From a virus: 44,538 bases of DNA. The stretch is from the IMG/VR virus record IMGVR_UViG_3300047558_000084, positions 1 to 44,538 of that record, one strand, 5' to 3'. Positions within the stretch are counted from its first letter, which is position 1; each line of letters starts with the position of its first letter. The position numbers were made by a program, and so were the translations under genes. The notes beneath the pieces were generated by a model that saw only the letters and a list, made by a program, of their open reading frames with translations, was not told where the DNA came from and ran no database searches. Positions 20,026-28,930 of the stretch are shown here, one piece after another.

Positions 20026-21056
20026 TTTACTCCTAAACTTTCATACAATGCTTGTGAGGCAAGGTTCTTGCCTTTTGATTCGCACATGATATCGCTATGT
20101 TCTAAGAATGATAGAGCATAGTCGTTGGCTGCCTTGTTAGGGTAGAAGTCAGAGTGAGCACGTAGCTTCTGCTTCTTGTGACCACTTTCAAGAAGAATCT
20201 TCATATCAGGTAGAGCATCATGCTTGAAGTCAACAGGCAGATGTTCATCACGACTGTATGAGTAGTGTAGCACAGGACGAACGCCGCGCCATGAATCAAT
20301 CACACGCTTATATCTATCGTCGGTGGGCTGAATGTATGTACCTTCACGGCACCAGTGATGGTGTATGTCGAGTACAAGGGCACAATGGTCTGCGAGTTCG
20401 ATTGCTGAGTCAATGCCCCAGGCGTTTTCTTCGTTCTCGATTGTGATTGTGTTTCGTGCTTCTGGTGACATGCGAGATAAAGCTCGGATAACACCTTGCG
20501 GACCTTGTTTACCTGAGATATGAACATTGATTTTGAAATCCTGAAATGTTTTGCCATAGCCCATCATACGAGCCATGTCTACGTGATACTCAAACTCTTC
20601 TATAGAATTAGCAACGATACCAGGATTATCGCTAGCCAACACACAAAACTGCCCAGGGTGAAAAGACAGGCGTACTTGCTTGTTGCGTCCAATATCACCC
20701 ACTCTCGCAAAGTTAGCTCCGAGGAAAGCTCGAACGTCAGAACGCTGATAAAAATAACTCCAGTCCCGATGAGTGTACACAGGAAGAATATCACTGCTAA
20801 GTCTAAGCATACGTTGAGCAAGGGGGAGGTCTCCTACACGATCTACCAGCATACGCACCGCTTCTAAGTTGGCCTTCATAATTGACCATAGCTTTTCTTC
20901 AGCAACGTCTTTGCTTTGTCTATTTAGCCAGGCAACTGTAGTAGTGCCCGTGTTGTATTTTTTAGCATCGTCTTTAGCACCGACGCCATTCACCTGATGG
21001 GGATGGTCGATCCATTTACAAGCGAAACCAATTTTGGGTGTAGTATGGGCAGTCAT
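20022..21056 (-). CDS. uvsE: UV-damage endonuclease UvsE/UvdE
   Basis: A 344-residue TIM-barrel endonuclease. Family motifs are clear: RLSFHPGQF, ENEENAWG, LVLDIHHHWC, HYSYSRDEH, RAHSDF and DIMCESKGK, which supply the metal-binding His, Glu and Asp residues. It nicks DNA 5' of UV photoproducts and starts alternative excision repair, useful to a phage exposed to sunlight. It has its own sigma-70 promoter and leads into LRW array 2. Confidence 0.9.
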   Translation of the reverse strand: MTAHTTPKIGFACKWIDHPHQVNGVGAKDDAKKYNTGTTTVAWLNRQSKDVAEEKLWSIMKANLEAVRMLVDRVGDLPLAQRMLRLSSDILPVYTHRDWSYFYQRSDVRAFLGANFARVGDIGRNKQVRLSFHPGQFCVLASDNPGIVANSIEEFEYHVDMARMMGYGKTFQDFKINVHISGKQGPQGVIRALSRMSPEARNTITIENEENAWGIDSAIELADHCALVLDIHHHWCREGTYIQPTDDRYKRVIDSWRGVRPVLHYSYSRDEHLPVDFKHDALPDMKILLESGHKKQKLRAHSDFYPNKAANDYALSFLEHSDIMCESKGKNLASQALYESLGVK

Positions 21057-21063
21057 GTGTTCT

Positions 21064-21091
21064 ATTATACCACAAAGTTCTTAGATGTCAA
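21064..21091 (-). promoter_or_regulatory. sigma-70 promoter of uvsE
   Basis: TTGACA (21086-21091), 16-base spacer, TATAAT (21064-21069). The leader before ATG 21056 is only a few bases, so the message may be nearly leaderless. This promoter probably also reads into LRW array 2. Confidence 0.85.
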
Positions 21092-21113
21092 TAGTTATTG
21101 GAGAGTTGAAAAT

Positions 21114-21121
21114 GATAAATA
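21114..21121 (+). promoter_or_regulatory. late-promoter-like GATAAATA
   Basis: GATAAATAG on the plus strand, 23 bases before ATG 21145, with GAGAGGA between as ribosome site. It lies back-to-back with the uvsE promoter. Confidence 0.5.
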
Positions 21122-21144
21122 GTTTATACAAGAGAGGATTATCC

Positions 21145-21747
21145 ATGGGTAACATTTTTAGAAAATATCTTGATATTATTCAAGATTTATCAGAATCAGT
21201 AAGTATATTCGAAGGCAGAGAAGAAGACGAAATTGCTAAAATTCAGGCTGGCAGATATGGCACAAAGGAATTATTACAGTTCAAAGCAAACATAGAATCT
21301 CGTCCTGGTCTAGAAAATTTAAAAAGAGCTATTGAATTGAGATTAAGAACCTCAGATCCTAGAGCATCCAATCGAGCATATGGCAATGAGCGAGAGAAGG
21401 CTGCCAGTGAGATGGAAGACCTCAATAAAAAGTTAGGTGACATTATCCCCCAGGGCACCAATGTAATTGGATCTGGTGTTAAAACTGGAGGAGATGAGAT
21501 TCGAGGCGAACGATACATTCACAAGTACCTCAGTTATAAAAATCGTGATAACTTAAAAGCACAACTTTCTGTGATTCAAGATACCGTGGAATCAGAAATG
21601 TTTTGGAGAACGGAACTAATGATCCTGGATTCCAGTGATAGAAACCGAATCAATCACGTTGATGTTAAAACTTTTGCCTACAGTGAAAAGGCTCAAGCAT
21701 TTAATTCATATGTAAGTAATCTAAAAGAAGTTATAGGAAAAAGATAA
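21145..21747 (+). CDS. isolated plus-strand protein of unknown function
   Basis: A 200-residue, mostly helical charged protein beginning MGNIFRKYLDIIQDLSES. Middle: RAIELRLRTSDPRASNRAYG and MEDLNKKLGDIIPQG; end: YSEKAQAFNSYVSNLKEVIG. ATG 21145 follows GAGAGGA; an upstream ATG at 21112 would place the start within the late-type motif. Its N-terminus weakly resembles the capsid-targeting starts seen at 30948-33139 (hydrophobic helix then ES). It is a lone late-type gene ending in a shared terminator, so a minor virion protein is plausible but unproven. Confidence 0.55.
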   Translation: MGNIFRKYLDIIQDLSESVSIFEGREEDEIAKIQAGRYGTKELLQFKANIESRPGLENLKRAIELRLRTSDPRASNRAYGNEREKAASEMEDLNKKLGDIIPQGTNVIGSGVKTGGDEIRGERYIHKYLSYKNRDNLKAQLSVIQDTVESEMFWRTELMILDSSDRNRINHVDVKTFAYSEKAQAFNSYVSNLKEVIGKR

Positions 21748-21748
21748 T

Positions 21749-21770
21749 CTACAAGGCCTAAGCCTTGTAG
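21749..21770. terminator. bidirectional terminator between convergent genes
   Basis: CTACAAGGC and GCCTTGTAG form a nine-base-pair stem with a CTAA loop. T-rich sequence follows on the plus side (ATTTAGATTTTTT) and on the minus side (ATTATCTTTTT). It serves both the plus-strand gene and the minus-strand gene at 21773. Confidence 0.85.
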
Positions 21771-21772
21771 AT

Positions 21773-22726
21773 TTAGATTTTTTGCCAAGTAATACTAGCC
21801 GCAGTCAATCTAGCGTAGATATCATCACCCCAGGTCCAATTCTCAGGCATACTATCACGGAGACTGAGGGTATTGTCAACATGAATACGTTGACGGTCGG
21901 ATATCATAACAATAACCAAATGCTTTTCGATAAACTCAGCGACTTCTTCAATAGTTGAACCGGACTGGAACATTTCAATCACACGATTATGAATACGAAC
22001 ACATGGCACTACGTGTTCACGGCGTGATTTTTCTTGCTTCTCGTCATCGTGACAGAGCGTTTTGTATTCGTCAGACCAACCTTTAGTAATCATATGATCG
22101 ATGCTGTCAGCGCCGAGCAGTGTCCGGAAGTTATTCAAGAGTCGTTGATTCTTTGTTTCAATCGCAACCTTATATGTTGCGGCTGTAGACAAGAAATGAT
22201 TTTCATCAGCTTCCGAAAGTTCACACAGTTGCGTGGCAATGCGAACTCCACCGCCAGAACTTTTTGCTACCAACTCGTCAATGTTAGCAACAGCATCAAC
22301 AATTTCGAAGAATTGATCCAGGTCTTTACACTTAATACGACACTTACCCTTGTCACTACCCTTACCTTTAGTTTCGCCAGTATGTTCATATGAGAAATTT
22401 TTGGCTGACATTTCCTCGAGTAGAGCATTTTGGCGCTCAGTACTCAGTGAATAGATATTGATATCTGCTCGTAATTGTTTGTCTTTAGCCGTGAGTTCCA
22501 CTGGAGAAATAATTTTTTTCCCACGAACACTATAATTGTTTATAGAACTAACGCCCTTGGTATTTTCTTTGTTTAAATAAAAATCAGGAGAGTAACCATT
22601 GGCAACGCATTTATCATTAAACAAGTGAATAGAAATTCCAGCTTCTGAATTCCTATTCTCTGGTCTGACTTTTCCCTGATTTACCAGTTCAACAATATCA
22701 CTGTAGTTTTTGGTACGCTTGCTCAT
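21773..22726 (-). CDS. conserved protein with REHVVPC motif, unknown function
   Basis: A 317-residue protein. The N-terminal half is charged with a basic loop (GETKGKGSDKGKCRIKCKD). The C-terminal part has SRREHVVPCVRIHNRVIEMF, then SGSTIEEVAEFIEKHLVIVM and SMPENWTWGDDIYARL. The REHVVPC block recalls HNH-like nucleases and restriction-type enzymes, but no complete HNH is visible, so nuclease activity is only a guess. It has its own sigma-70 promoter and terminator. Confidence 0.55.
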   Translation of the reverse strand: MSKRTKNYSDIVELVNQGKVRPENRNSEAGISIHLFNDKCVANGYSPDFYLNKENTKGVSSINNYSVRGKKIISPVELTAKDKQLRADINIYSLSTERQNALLEEMSAKNFSYEHTGETKGKGSDKGKCRIKCKDLDQFFEIVDAVANIDELVAKSSGGGVRIATQLCELSEADENHFLSTAATYKVAIETKNQRLLNNFRTLLGADSIDHMITKGWSDEYKTLCHDDEKQEKSRREHVVPCVRIHNRVIEMFQSGSTIEEVAEFIEKHLVIVMISDRQRIHVDNTLSLRDSMPENWTWGDDIYARLTAASITWQKI

Positions 22727-22757
22727 TTACTTCTCCAATTTCATTCTCAATACAAGT

Positions 22758-22786
22758 ATTGTATCATAAATGGAATTTATTGTCAA
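22758..22786 (-). promoter_or_regulatory. sigma-70 promoter
   Basis: TTGACA (22781-22786), 17-base spacer, TACAAT (22758-22763), before the REHVVPC gene. Confidence 0.85.
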
Positions 22787-22799
22787 TAGCACTAAAGTA

Positions 22800-23636
22800 T
22801 TACTTTTTTACCCAGTAGGCAGGGCGATTATTCCACAATTTTGTCTTAACTTTGACGTATCCGTGATGCTTCATACGCTCATTGAACAATTTGCCAGTTG
22901 CTTTGGCTGTGGTCTTTTCATATCCGATGATATCGTTCACCTTCACATCATAGAAATCAAAATGACCAATTGCTTTTGGTCCGAATGCGTTGGCAATTAG
23001 CATAGCTTTTGGATTGATTGTCTGAACTACATAATCTAGATGGTCAATTGGTTTATCAAAATGCTCGAAGTATTCACTAGCAAATGCCAAGTCGACCTCT
23101 TCGCTCAACTCACCAGGATCGCCTCTCATAGTAAACCCATAATCTATAGCCATTTGCTTAGCTACATCCATCTGTAGAGTACCGTCTAAGTTAGTACCGT
23201 ATACTTTAGCTTCTGGGAAAATCTGAGTAATCGCGGCAGTAGTATAAGCAAAGCCACAACCTAAGTCTACCATAACTTTGTCATTCATATGAGAACTAAC
23301 AATACTATGTGTCACCAGTGAGTTTGGCTTTTGAATATTTCGCAGATGTTGCTTACTGTATACTTTCCAGCAAGCCCATAGTTCAGCGATATAGTCGTCA
23401 TGACCGTACACAGAATAATCCGGTGTGCCAGTTGGTAACGAAGCGTACCATTGGTCGAATAGAGCCTGTAAAGCCGCTGGCATAGGAATATTTTTAGGAT
23501 CGTTCGTTGCTTTACAGTGGTCATTTGCCAGAGTGGCAATCCGTTGAACGTTAATTTGCTTAATGCTGTTACAACGGGCAAGTAGATCAGCTTGTACTGA
23601 TTTATTATCTGCTTCTAGAATATTATTAAAAATCAT
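22800..23636 (-). CDS. SAM-dependent methyltransferase
   Basis: A 278-residue protein with the SAM-binding motif I VMVDLGCGFAYTT (about residue 122), an acidic motif II region (KVYGTNLDG) and FASEYFEHFDKP. The N-terminal 100 residues are helical (MPAALQALFDQWYASLP). Substrate unknown: the lack of a DPPY-type motif argues against an amino-methyltransferase of DNA, and small-molecule or glycan methylation is possible. It has its own sigma-70 promoter, and AAGG before the ATG. Confidence 0.75.
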   Translation of the reverse strand: MIFNNILEADNKSVQADLLARCNSIKQINVQRIATLANDHCKATNDPKNIPMPAALQALFDQWYASLPTGTPDYSVYGHDDYIAELWACWKVYSKQHLRNIQKPNSLVTHSIVSSHMNDKVMVDLGCGFAYTTAAITQIFPEAKVYGTNLDGTLQMDVAKQMAIDYGFTMRGDPGELSEEVDLAFASEYFEHFDKPIDHLDYVVQTINPKAMLIANAFGPKAIGHFDFYDVKVNDIIGYEKTTAKATGKLFNERMKHHGYVKVKTKLWNNRPAYWVKK

Positions 23637-23668
23637 AATTACCTTTTTAAATGAAATGTGTTACATTC

Positions 23669-23697
23669 AGTATAGCATATTCTACATGGTCAGTCAA
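23669..23697 (-). promoter_or_regulatory. sigma-70 promoter of the methyltransferase gene
   Basis: TTGACT (23692-23697), 17-base spacer, TATACT (23669-23674). Confidence 0.85.
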
Positions 23698-23752
23698 GTT
23701 AGAATAGATCCAAACGTTACCATGGCATACCTGGCTTACCGAAATAAATAGC

Positions 23753-24223
23753 TCATTTAGTCTTTTTAGTTTGTTCTGCTTCTGCCACACGTTTGCGTAG
23801 ACTTGAAGAAGAGAATGAATGGTCACGACTGTTGAAGATACACTTGATATTACGGTCGGTACACTCTTTACGGCCTGAGAAATCTTGACTCTGATACTCT
23901 ACGCCTAGGATGCGAACATCTAGCGGTAGAATAAGAATCAAGTCTCGTAGGTCTTGCTCAGTTTGATAAACGACGATTTCATCAACAAAGCGGCAAGCAC
24001 TTAGTTGAATCTGGCGCTCTACTACCGACTGAATAGGTTTGTTCTTAGTATCAGGACGATCAATCGTTGGGTCTGTTTGTAAGCCAGCGATTAAGTAGTC
24101 ACAATGATTCTTAGCTTCGCTCAACATAGCGATATGGCCAGCGTGTAGCATATCGAATGTAGAGAATGTAATGCCAATGGTCTTGCCTTGGTCTTTTAGT
24201 TCTTTAATTTTATTGAAAATCAT
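23753..24223 (-). CDS. cytidylyltransferase-like nucleotidyltransferase
   Basis: A 156-residue protein of the TagD/glycerol-3-phosphate cytidylyltransferase type. The HxGH site lies in TFDMLHAGHIAML (about residues 22-34) and the C-terminal signature in FSSSSLRKRV. Such enzymes join a nucleotide to an alcohol phosphate (CDP-glycerol, CDP-ethanolamine and the like). It could act with the methyltransferase or the glycosyltransferase in glycan or surface modification (inference). It is coupled by ATGA to the gene upstream, and ends the clamp operon. Confidence 0.8.
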   Translation of the reverse strand: MIFNKIKELKDQGKTIGITFSTFDMLHAGHIAMLSEAKNHCDYLIAGLQTDPTIDRPDTKNKPIQSVVERQIQLSACRFVDEIVVYQTEQDLRDLILILPLDVRILGVEYQSQDFSGRKECTDRNIKCIFNSRDHSFSSSSLRKRVAEAEQTKKTK

Positions 24224-24441
24224 ACAGGGTATTCGATGTGAAAAATCTCTACTTTGTTACCTTTGAGTAACTGTACTGTTTGTTCTTCTTGTGCGTCATC
24301 TAGGGTAGAGTATACGCCCGTACCTAACAAAGTCCCGTTGATAGTCGCACCAGGACCAGCTAGAGAGAATAACCCTGTAGATGATTTCTGTACTACGAAA
24401 TATAAGTCGTAGTATGTTGGACGATCAACGGGCTTAGTCAT
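24220..24441 (-). CDS. conserved small phage protein
   Basis: A 73-residue protein: YYDLYFVVQKSSTGLFSLAG, PGATINGTLLGTGVYSTLDD, QLLKGNKVEIFHIEYPV. This highly conserved protein is recalled across marine T4-like phages with no known role. It is coupled by TAATG and ATGA to its neighbours. Confidence 0.7.
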   Translation of the reverse strand: MTKPVDRPTYYDLYFVVQKSSTGLFSLAGPGATINGTLLGTGVYSTLDDAQEEQTVQLLKGNKVEIFHIEYPV

Positions 24442-24662
24442 TAGATGTTACATCCTAGCTTACGAGCGTCATCAGCCCATTGATCCTTGAAGTTCTTGCC
24501 TGCGGAGTACTTCGAGAATTGTTGAAATGCGTAGTTGCGCATATCATAGAGTGATGATTCATCGAACTTGTAACCATAGTCGATACAGAATTCACGATAA
24601 AGTTCTAGGTCGTTTAGAATCTGACGGACTTTAGGGTTAGGAGCGAATGTAGGTTTTGCCAT
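24441..24662 (-). CDS. conserved small phage protein
   Basis: A 73-residue helical protein: NPKVRQILNDLELYREFCID, then YDMRNYAFQQFSKYSAGK and WADDARKLGC. The type is recalled from T4-like marine phages, function unknown. AAGGAAATCAAA precedes the ATG. Confidence 0.65.
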   Translation of the reverse strand: MAKPTFAPNPKVRQILNDLELYREFCIDYGYKFDESSLYDMRNYAFQQFSKYSAGKNFKDQWADDARKLGCNI

Positions 24663-24674
24663 TTTGATTTCCTT

Positions 24675-25034
24675 TTAAACAGCGATTGTTAAGTTAGGTT
24701 TGTATAGATAGTAATTTTTCGTGAAGCTAATACCAGTGTCACGATTGTAAGCACTGATAGTAATATCACGCTCTGAGTGTACTCTGCCAATGACAAGATA
24801 AATGCCATCACAGAGTTCCTCAAAGGAGGGCGTAGTTTCTTTATCTAGTGAGTCTAGATAATTAACTACAGATTCGCGGACTGTTTGAAAGTCAATAGTG
24901 TCGCCTGTCTTGGCTGCTAAGTCAAACATAAATTCGATGCCTGAAAAGTCCATAGTGATACCATAGAACTTCTCGGCGGCAGTGATTACACGGGCTCGTT
25001 GCTCTGCTAGAGCCATCTCACGTTGTTCACTCAT
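24675..25034 (-). CDS. hypothetical protein
   Basis: A 119-residue protein with helical N-terminus (REMALAEQRARVITAAEKF) and SFEELCDGIYLVIGRVHSE. No family recognised. It starts at ATGA with the gene upstream and lies in the clamp operon. An internal ATG at residue 7 is an alternative start. Confidence 0.5.
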   Translation of the reverse strand: MSEQREMALAEQRARVITAAEKFYGITMDFSGIEFMFDLAAKTGDTIDFQTVRESVVNYLDSLDKETTPSFEELCDGIYLVIGRVHSERDITISAYNRDTGISFTKNYYLYKPNLTIAV

Positions 25035-25414
25035 TGTTGTTCCTTTGTTTTGTGTGCTTTTGCTAGGGTGACTAATAGTTCAAACTCTTCAATCTTTTCA
25101 GCAAGACTCTTACTAGCATCCTCTAATTGAGGATACTGTTCAACAATCTTAGAACGTGCGTGTTCTTCGTCACGCTTTTGTCTTGCCCAGTTGAGTAAGG
25201 ATTCTGCTTCGTATGATAGATTGATAGTAGCATGAGAACCATGTAAGACGATCCAGCTTTGACCATCATAGACTTTGATACATTGTGCTTCTAGGTCATA
25301 CATCATAGAGCCTTGCATATGATTAGATGAACCGTAGTTTCTAGAGGGGCCGCCTGTTGCGCCGCCGCCCATAACTTCAATGTATCTGCCGTTACTGTTA
25401 ATCGTCTTAATCAT
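25031..25414 (-). CDS. conserved phage protein
   Basis: A 127-residue protein: glycine-rich start (VMGGGATGGPSRNYGSS), MMYDLEAQCIKVYDGQSWIV, HATINLSYEAESLLNWARQK and a C-terminal coiled helix. This G(Q/S)M.Y....I.VYDG.SW layout is recalled from T4-like phages and resembles small virion proteins, but the role is unknown. It directly follows the clamp gene. Confidence 0.6.
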   Translation of the reverse strand: MIKTINSNGRYIEVMGGGATGGPSRNYGSSNHMQGSMMYDLEAQCIKVYDGQSWIVLHGSHATINLSYEAESLLNWARQKRDEEHARSKIVEQYPQLEDASKSLAEKIEEFELLVTLAKAHKTKEQQ

Positions 25415-25417
25415 TGC

Positions 25418-26149
25418 TTAGCGTTGTTGTGCTGGTAGTAAGTATTCGTATTCAGCAATGCCGCTGTCAACTGTAATCTTCATAGCGCCTTGGTCACTGA
25501 TGTAAATCTTCTTGTCGCCTTGTAGATCCATGATTGATAGGAACTGCTTAACTGGCCATGCCCAGCCTTTTGATAGGGTGCCTTGAACTGCGGGTTCGAA
25601 AATAAAGTTACCACTGTGTGATGAAACATCACCGAAGTAAACTTTTAGGTCGCCCTTCTCAGTCTTAGTAACGAATGTCATTTCATCGTTGTTAGCGGTA
25701 GCTTGACGTTTCATACGCTGAATGTTAGCAACTTGCGGTGCGAACTCTACGTTCCATGTAGCGCCTGCGAACTTTACTGCCTTGACTTTTTCTTCTACGA
25801 TGCCTTGACTCATTAAGCGATAGTCGTTAACGAAGTCGCCCTTCTTAGTAGCAAAGTGAATGTAGCTAGGTACTTGCTCACCATCACGATCTTGTGTTTT
25901 CATTTCAACAACTGCGTCGGTTTCATAGTCTTCGAAACTTAGAATCGTGCGCAACTTGCTTAGATTAGGCAAGCCGTATGTGCCGATGAATGATGCGTGT
26001 GGTGTTTTGAACTTACCACTAACGATGACCGTACGGTCATCCGCAATAGCATTGATTTTAGTCTCGTTGCTGTTGCCTGTTACTTTGATAAGGTCAACGA
26101 AGCCCATTTGATTAGTATGGGCGATAAGGTCTTGTAAGTGATCTTTCAT
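25418..26149 (-). CDS. 45: DNA polymerase sliding clamp, gp45-like
   Basis: A 243-residue protein with the T4 gp45 outline: N-terminal ATPase-free clamp fold, TYGLPNLSKLRTILSFEDYE, MTFVTKTEKGDLKVYFGDVS and the ending EYEYLLPAQQR. It would form the trimeric ring that tethers the polymerase, and in T4 the same ring activates late promoters together with gp33 and gp55. That fits the late-type motifs in this window. It has its own sigma-70 promoter, directly downstream of the polymerase gene. Confidence 0.85.
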   Translation of the reverse strand: MKDHLQDLIAHTNQMGFVDLIKVTGNSNETKINAIADDRTVIVSGKFKTPHASFIGTYGLPNLSKLRTILSFEDYETDAVVEMKTQDRDGEQVPSYIHFATKKGDFVNDYRLMSQGIVEEKVKAVKFAGATWNVEFAPQVANIQRMKRQATANNDEMTFVTKTEKGDLKVYFGDVSSHSGNFIFEPAVQGTLSKGWAWPVKQFLSIMDLQGDKKIYISDQGAMKITVDSGIAEYEYLLPAQQR

Positions 26150-26172
26150 TTTAATTTCCTTTGATAGTGTTA

Positions 26173-26200
26173 ATTATATATGAGTTGATAGTTTAGTCAA
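26173..26200 (-). promoter_or_regulatory. sigma-70 promoter of the clamp operon
   Basis: TTGACT (26195-26200), 16-base spacer, TATAAT (26173-26178). AAAGGAAATTAAA precedes the clamp ATG. The promoter lies between polymerase and clamp genes. Confidence 0.9.
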
Positions 26201-26215
26201 CATTTTTTGGATGAA

Positions 26216-28930
26216 TTACTCAAAACTGAATAAGTCTTGGAAGGTGCTACGAATGTTGGTAGTCTCTCGTAGATTCCAGTTGAGTACACCGATAATGTTC
26301 TCAATCTTTTCATCAACGAGTGCTTGTTCCATAGCGGCATCATCAAATGGTAGTTCTTTGAACCAATCTGGTAGGCGAATCTCGTCAACGGGATAAGCGA
26401 TTGATGTGATACCAAGTGGATTGTCTTTGAGTTTACAAACCACAATCTTCATACCATCGACAATCTTCATCGAGTAGTTGTCACCATTCATTCTACGTAG
26501 ATAGTTCCAGTTGATAGAGGCACGAGTGTGACCAGGCATGTTGATCTTCTCTGCTAGTTTGCCGAACTGAGAACTTGCCGACTTTGCCATCTTTTCCTCA
26601 TACGAAGTCAGCTTCTTAATGCCCTTAGGTGAGCCCTTCTCCCAAGGTTGTAGAGTCTGTAAGTACTCTTTGAATTCACGAATAGCGGCCACAACTTCTT
26701 CACGCTCACGACCAGCAAGCACAAGAGTTAGAATCTTCATCAAGAATTCTTGAATGAACTTAGGCGTATCACTACGCTTGATATCAAGACCCGTAACTTT
26801 TACGTCACCCATCTTGCCTTCTTTGTCTTTACGCTTGCCTTCTTTGTCATACACGTTTACTGCGTACTTCTTCTTGGTCACAAAGATGCCACGATCTGCT
26901 ACGATTTCTCGACCAGCTTTGATAATCTCACCGTTCTTACGTGGGCAATGGAAAGCACGTTCCATAAACTCAGGGAAAGAACTGTTGACTGATTCGCCTA
27001 GTTGATCGTAAATCTCAATAGCGGTATCTTTGTTCCAGTTCTTTGCCATCTCTTTGTCTTTGCGCAAGATAGGCCAAGCTGAGAAGTAGGCGGAGTCAGT
27101 ATCGTTATAGATGATTGATTCGCCCGTGTGATCATACTCACCAGCAATCGCTTCATTTAGATACGCTGACATATGCTTAACAATCTGACGACCGGTTAGA
27201 GTTGTTGACTGACCGATGCGCTTATCATAGAAACGACAATGCTTGTTCAAGAGGGCGCCGTAGGCTGAGTTCAATAGAATCTTACGAACTAGCTGGCGCT
27301 TGTCATAGTATTCAAACTCTTCTTTGTCTGTAGCGTTCTTGGCTTTCTTCTGTAGCTCTTTACGCTCACTGTACCACTTTGTTAGTAGACCAGGGATAAC
27401 ACCCTCGGTCTTGTAACTAAAGATAGTACCGTTAGCACTTAGCATCCATGGTTGATTGCTGTTAAAGATTAGTTGCCACGCTTCTGCGGCTGATAGTTCA
27501 TCACTACCGCCGGCTTCCCAATCAATAGTTAAGATAGTACCACGCTCTTGATTCATTACTGCTGTGTATTCTAGGGCGCCGAACACGCCTTCCCACGCAG
27601 CCGCAAATGAAACTTTCGGGTTCTTCATCTTTTCGGCAATATACCTGTCAGTAAGTACGGGACGGATCTGCCCGACAATGGTTTCTGGTGCCATGTTGAG
27701 GGCACGGATTGTTGAAGGGTAGAGTGAGTTAAGGTCGACTGCGGCGATCCACTCGTGCATTCCCTTTTTGGGATAAGCAACATAGGCACCGACCGCCCCG
27801 TCATCGTTCTGTTCTTCGTCATCGCTGTCGAAATCATTTGTATCTCTCTGTTTGTTAGGAACCATTAATCCACGTTCGTGGGCCTCGTTAATTACTGCCT
27901 GCTCGATTAGAGCTACAGAACCCATTGCTGTTTGTAGCAACACTGTGTTCTGATGGGCAATACTACATGCCAAGTCTAAGAACTTTAGCTTGTCATGAAT
28001 CTTGAATAACAACATAGTATCTTGTCTGTTGTATTCTAAGAATGTCTTCCAGTCTTTGTTGTAAAGCTGGTCTAGGGTACCTTCGTACTGAGTCTTAGTC
28101 TCGCCAATTTCCATCTCACCAATGAAGTCGAGTTTGTATGAGTGGCGAGATTCATAGTTGTACTTCTTGTAGAGTTCAAGATAGTCCATGTGAACACGGC
28201 CGATCAAGTCGTATGTTTCTTCTTCTTGGTCGAACTTCATGTACTTGCGTTTCTTAGGAAGTTGTTTCCATAAGCAGAAGCGACGAGTATCGTCTTTACT
28301 CATAACACGAGTAACACGATTGACCATGTAGGGAATATCGAAACCGCTTGAGTTCCAGCCAGTAAGTACATCAGCATCTTCAATAATGTCAAAGAACATA
28401 TTGAACATTTCTGTTTCGTTAGCGACTAGATAGGTGTTTTCGAATTGCGCTACAATGCCCTCAGCAGACTCAGGACTCATATGCTTAGGCGGAATACAGA
28501 GGGTGATCAGTGTTTCTGCCCAGTCTAAGTACATAGTGATAGCAGTGATTTGGTTGAACGGATCATCTGGCGGTGCGAAGCCACGCTCAGGGTCAAAGTC
28601 AACCTCAATGTCAAAGAAACAAGTGTGTAGTTTAGGTACATCTGAGTTGAGATAGTTATCTTCTAAACAACGAAATACAGGACTGATGTCAGACTCATAC
28701 AACTTCTTACGGCTGTTGAGTCTGACTTCTTTCTGAAACTCGTCACGCTTGTTGGTCGATACTTTGGTTAGCGACTGACCATCCACACCACGAAACTTGC
28801 CGCGAGGATCGGCATAGTAAAAGGTATAGTTAGGAGCGAATTGTTGAAAGATTCTGCGACCATTTTTATCACGTTCTACAACGTGAATGATATCTTTACT
28901 TCGCTCGTGAAATGCGTCCACGTATGACAT
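26216..28930 (-). CDS. 43: family B DNA polymerase, T4 gp43-like
   Basis: A 904-residue polymerase, close to T4 gp43 (898). The exonuclease motifs are FFDIEVD (D107, E109), GWNSSGFDIPY (D198) and NRQDTMLL (D304). The polymerase motifs are DLNSLYPS (A, D399), RKILLNSAYGA (B, near 549-559) and YNDTDSAYFS (C, D610, D612). All catalytic residues are present and there is no intein or split. The C-terminus STFQDLFSFE is a clamp-binding peptide like T4's. It overlaps the DsbA-like gene (TAATG) and shares its promoter. Confidence 0.95.
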   Translation of the reverse strand: MSYVDAFHERSKDIIHVVERDKNGRRIFQQFAPNYTFYYADPRGKFRGVDGQSLTKVSTNKRDEFQKEVRLNSRKKLYESDISPVFRCLEDNYLNSDVPKLHTCFFDIEVDFDPERGFAPPDDPFNQITAITMYLDWAETLITLCIPPKHMSPESAEGIVAQFENTYLVANETEMFNMFFDIIEDADVLTGWNSSGFDIPYMVNRVTRVMSKDDTRRFCLWKQLPKKRKYMKFDQEEETYDLIGRVHMDYLELYKKYNYESRHSYKLDFIGEMEIGETKTQYEGTLDQLYNKDWKTFLEYNRQDTMLLFKIHDKLKFLDLACSIAHQNTVLLQTAMGSVALIEQAVINEAHERGLMVPNKQRDTNDFDSDDEEQNDDGAVGAYVAYPKKGMHEWIAAVDLNSLYPSTIRALNMAPETIVGQIRPVLTDRYIAEKMKNPKVSFAAAWEGVFGALEYTAVMNQERGTILTIDWEAGGSDELSAAEAWQLIFNSNQPWMLSANGTIFSYKTEGVIPGLLTKWYSERKELQKKAKNATDKEEFEYYDKRQLVRKILLNSAYGALLNKHCRFYDKRIGQSTTLTGRQIVKHMSAYLNEAIAGEYDHTGESIIYNDTDSAYFSAWPILRKDKEMAKNWNKDTAIEIYDQLGESVNSSFPEFMERAFHCPRKNGEIIKAGREIVADRGIFVTKKKYAVNVYDKEGKRKDKEGKMGDVKVTGLDIKRSDTPKFIQEFLMKILTLVLAGREREEVVAAIREFKEYLQTLQPWEKGSPKGIKKLTSYEEKMAKSASSQFGKLAEKINMPGHTRASINWNYLRRMNGDNYSMKIVDGMKIVVCKLKDNPLGITSIAYPVDEIRLPDWFKELPFDDAAMEQALVDEKIENIIGVLNWNLRETTNIRSTFQDLFSFE

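Noticed and set aside
22034-22393. Plus-strand 119-codon frame
   Set aside because: It is antisense to the REHVVPC gene, with no ribosome site or promoter.
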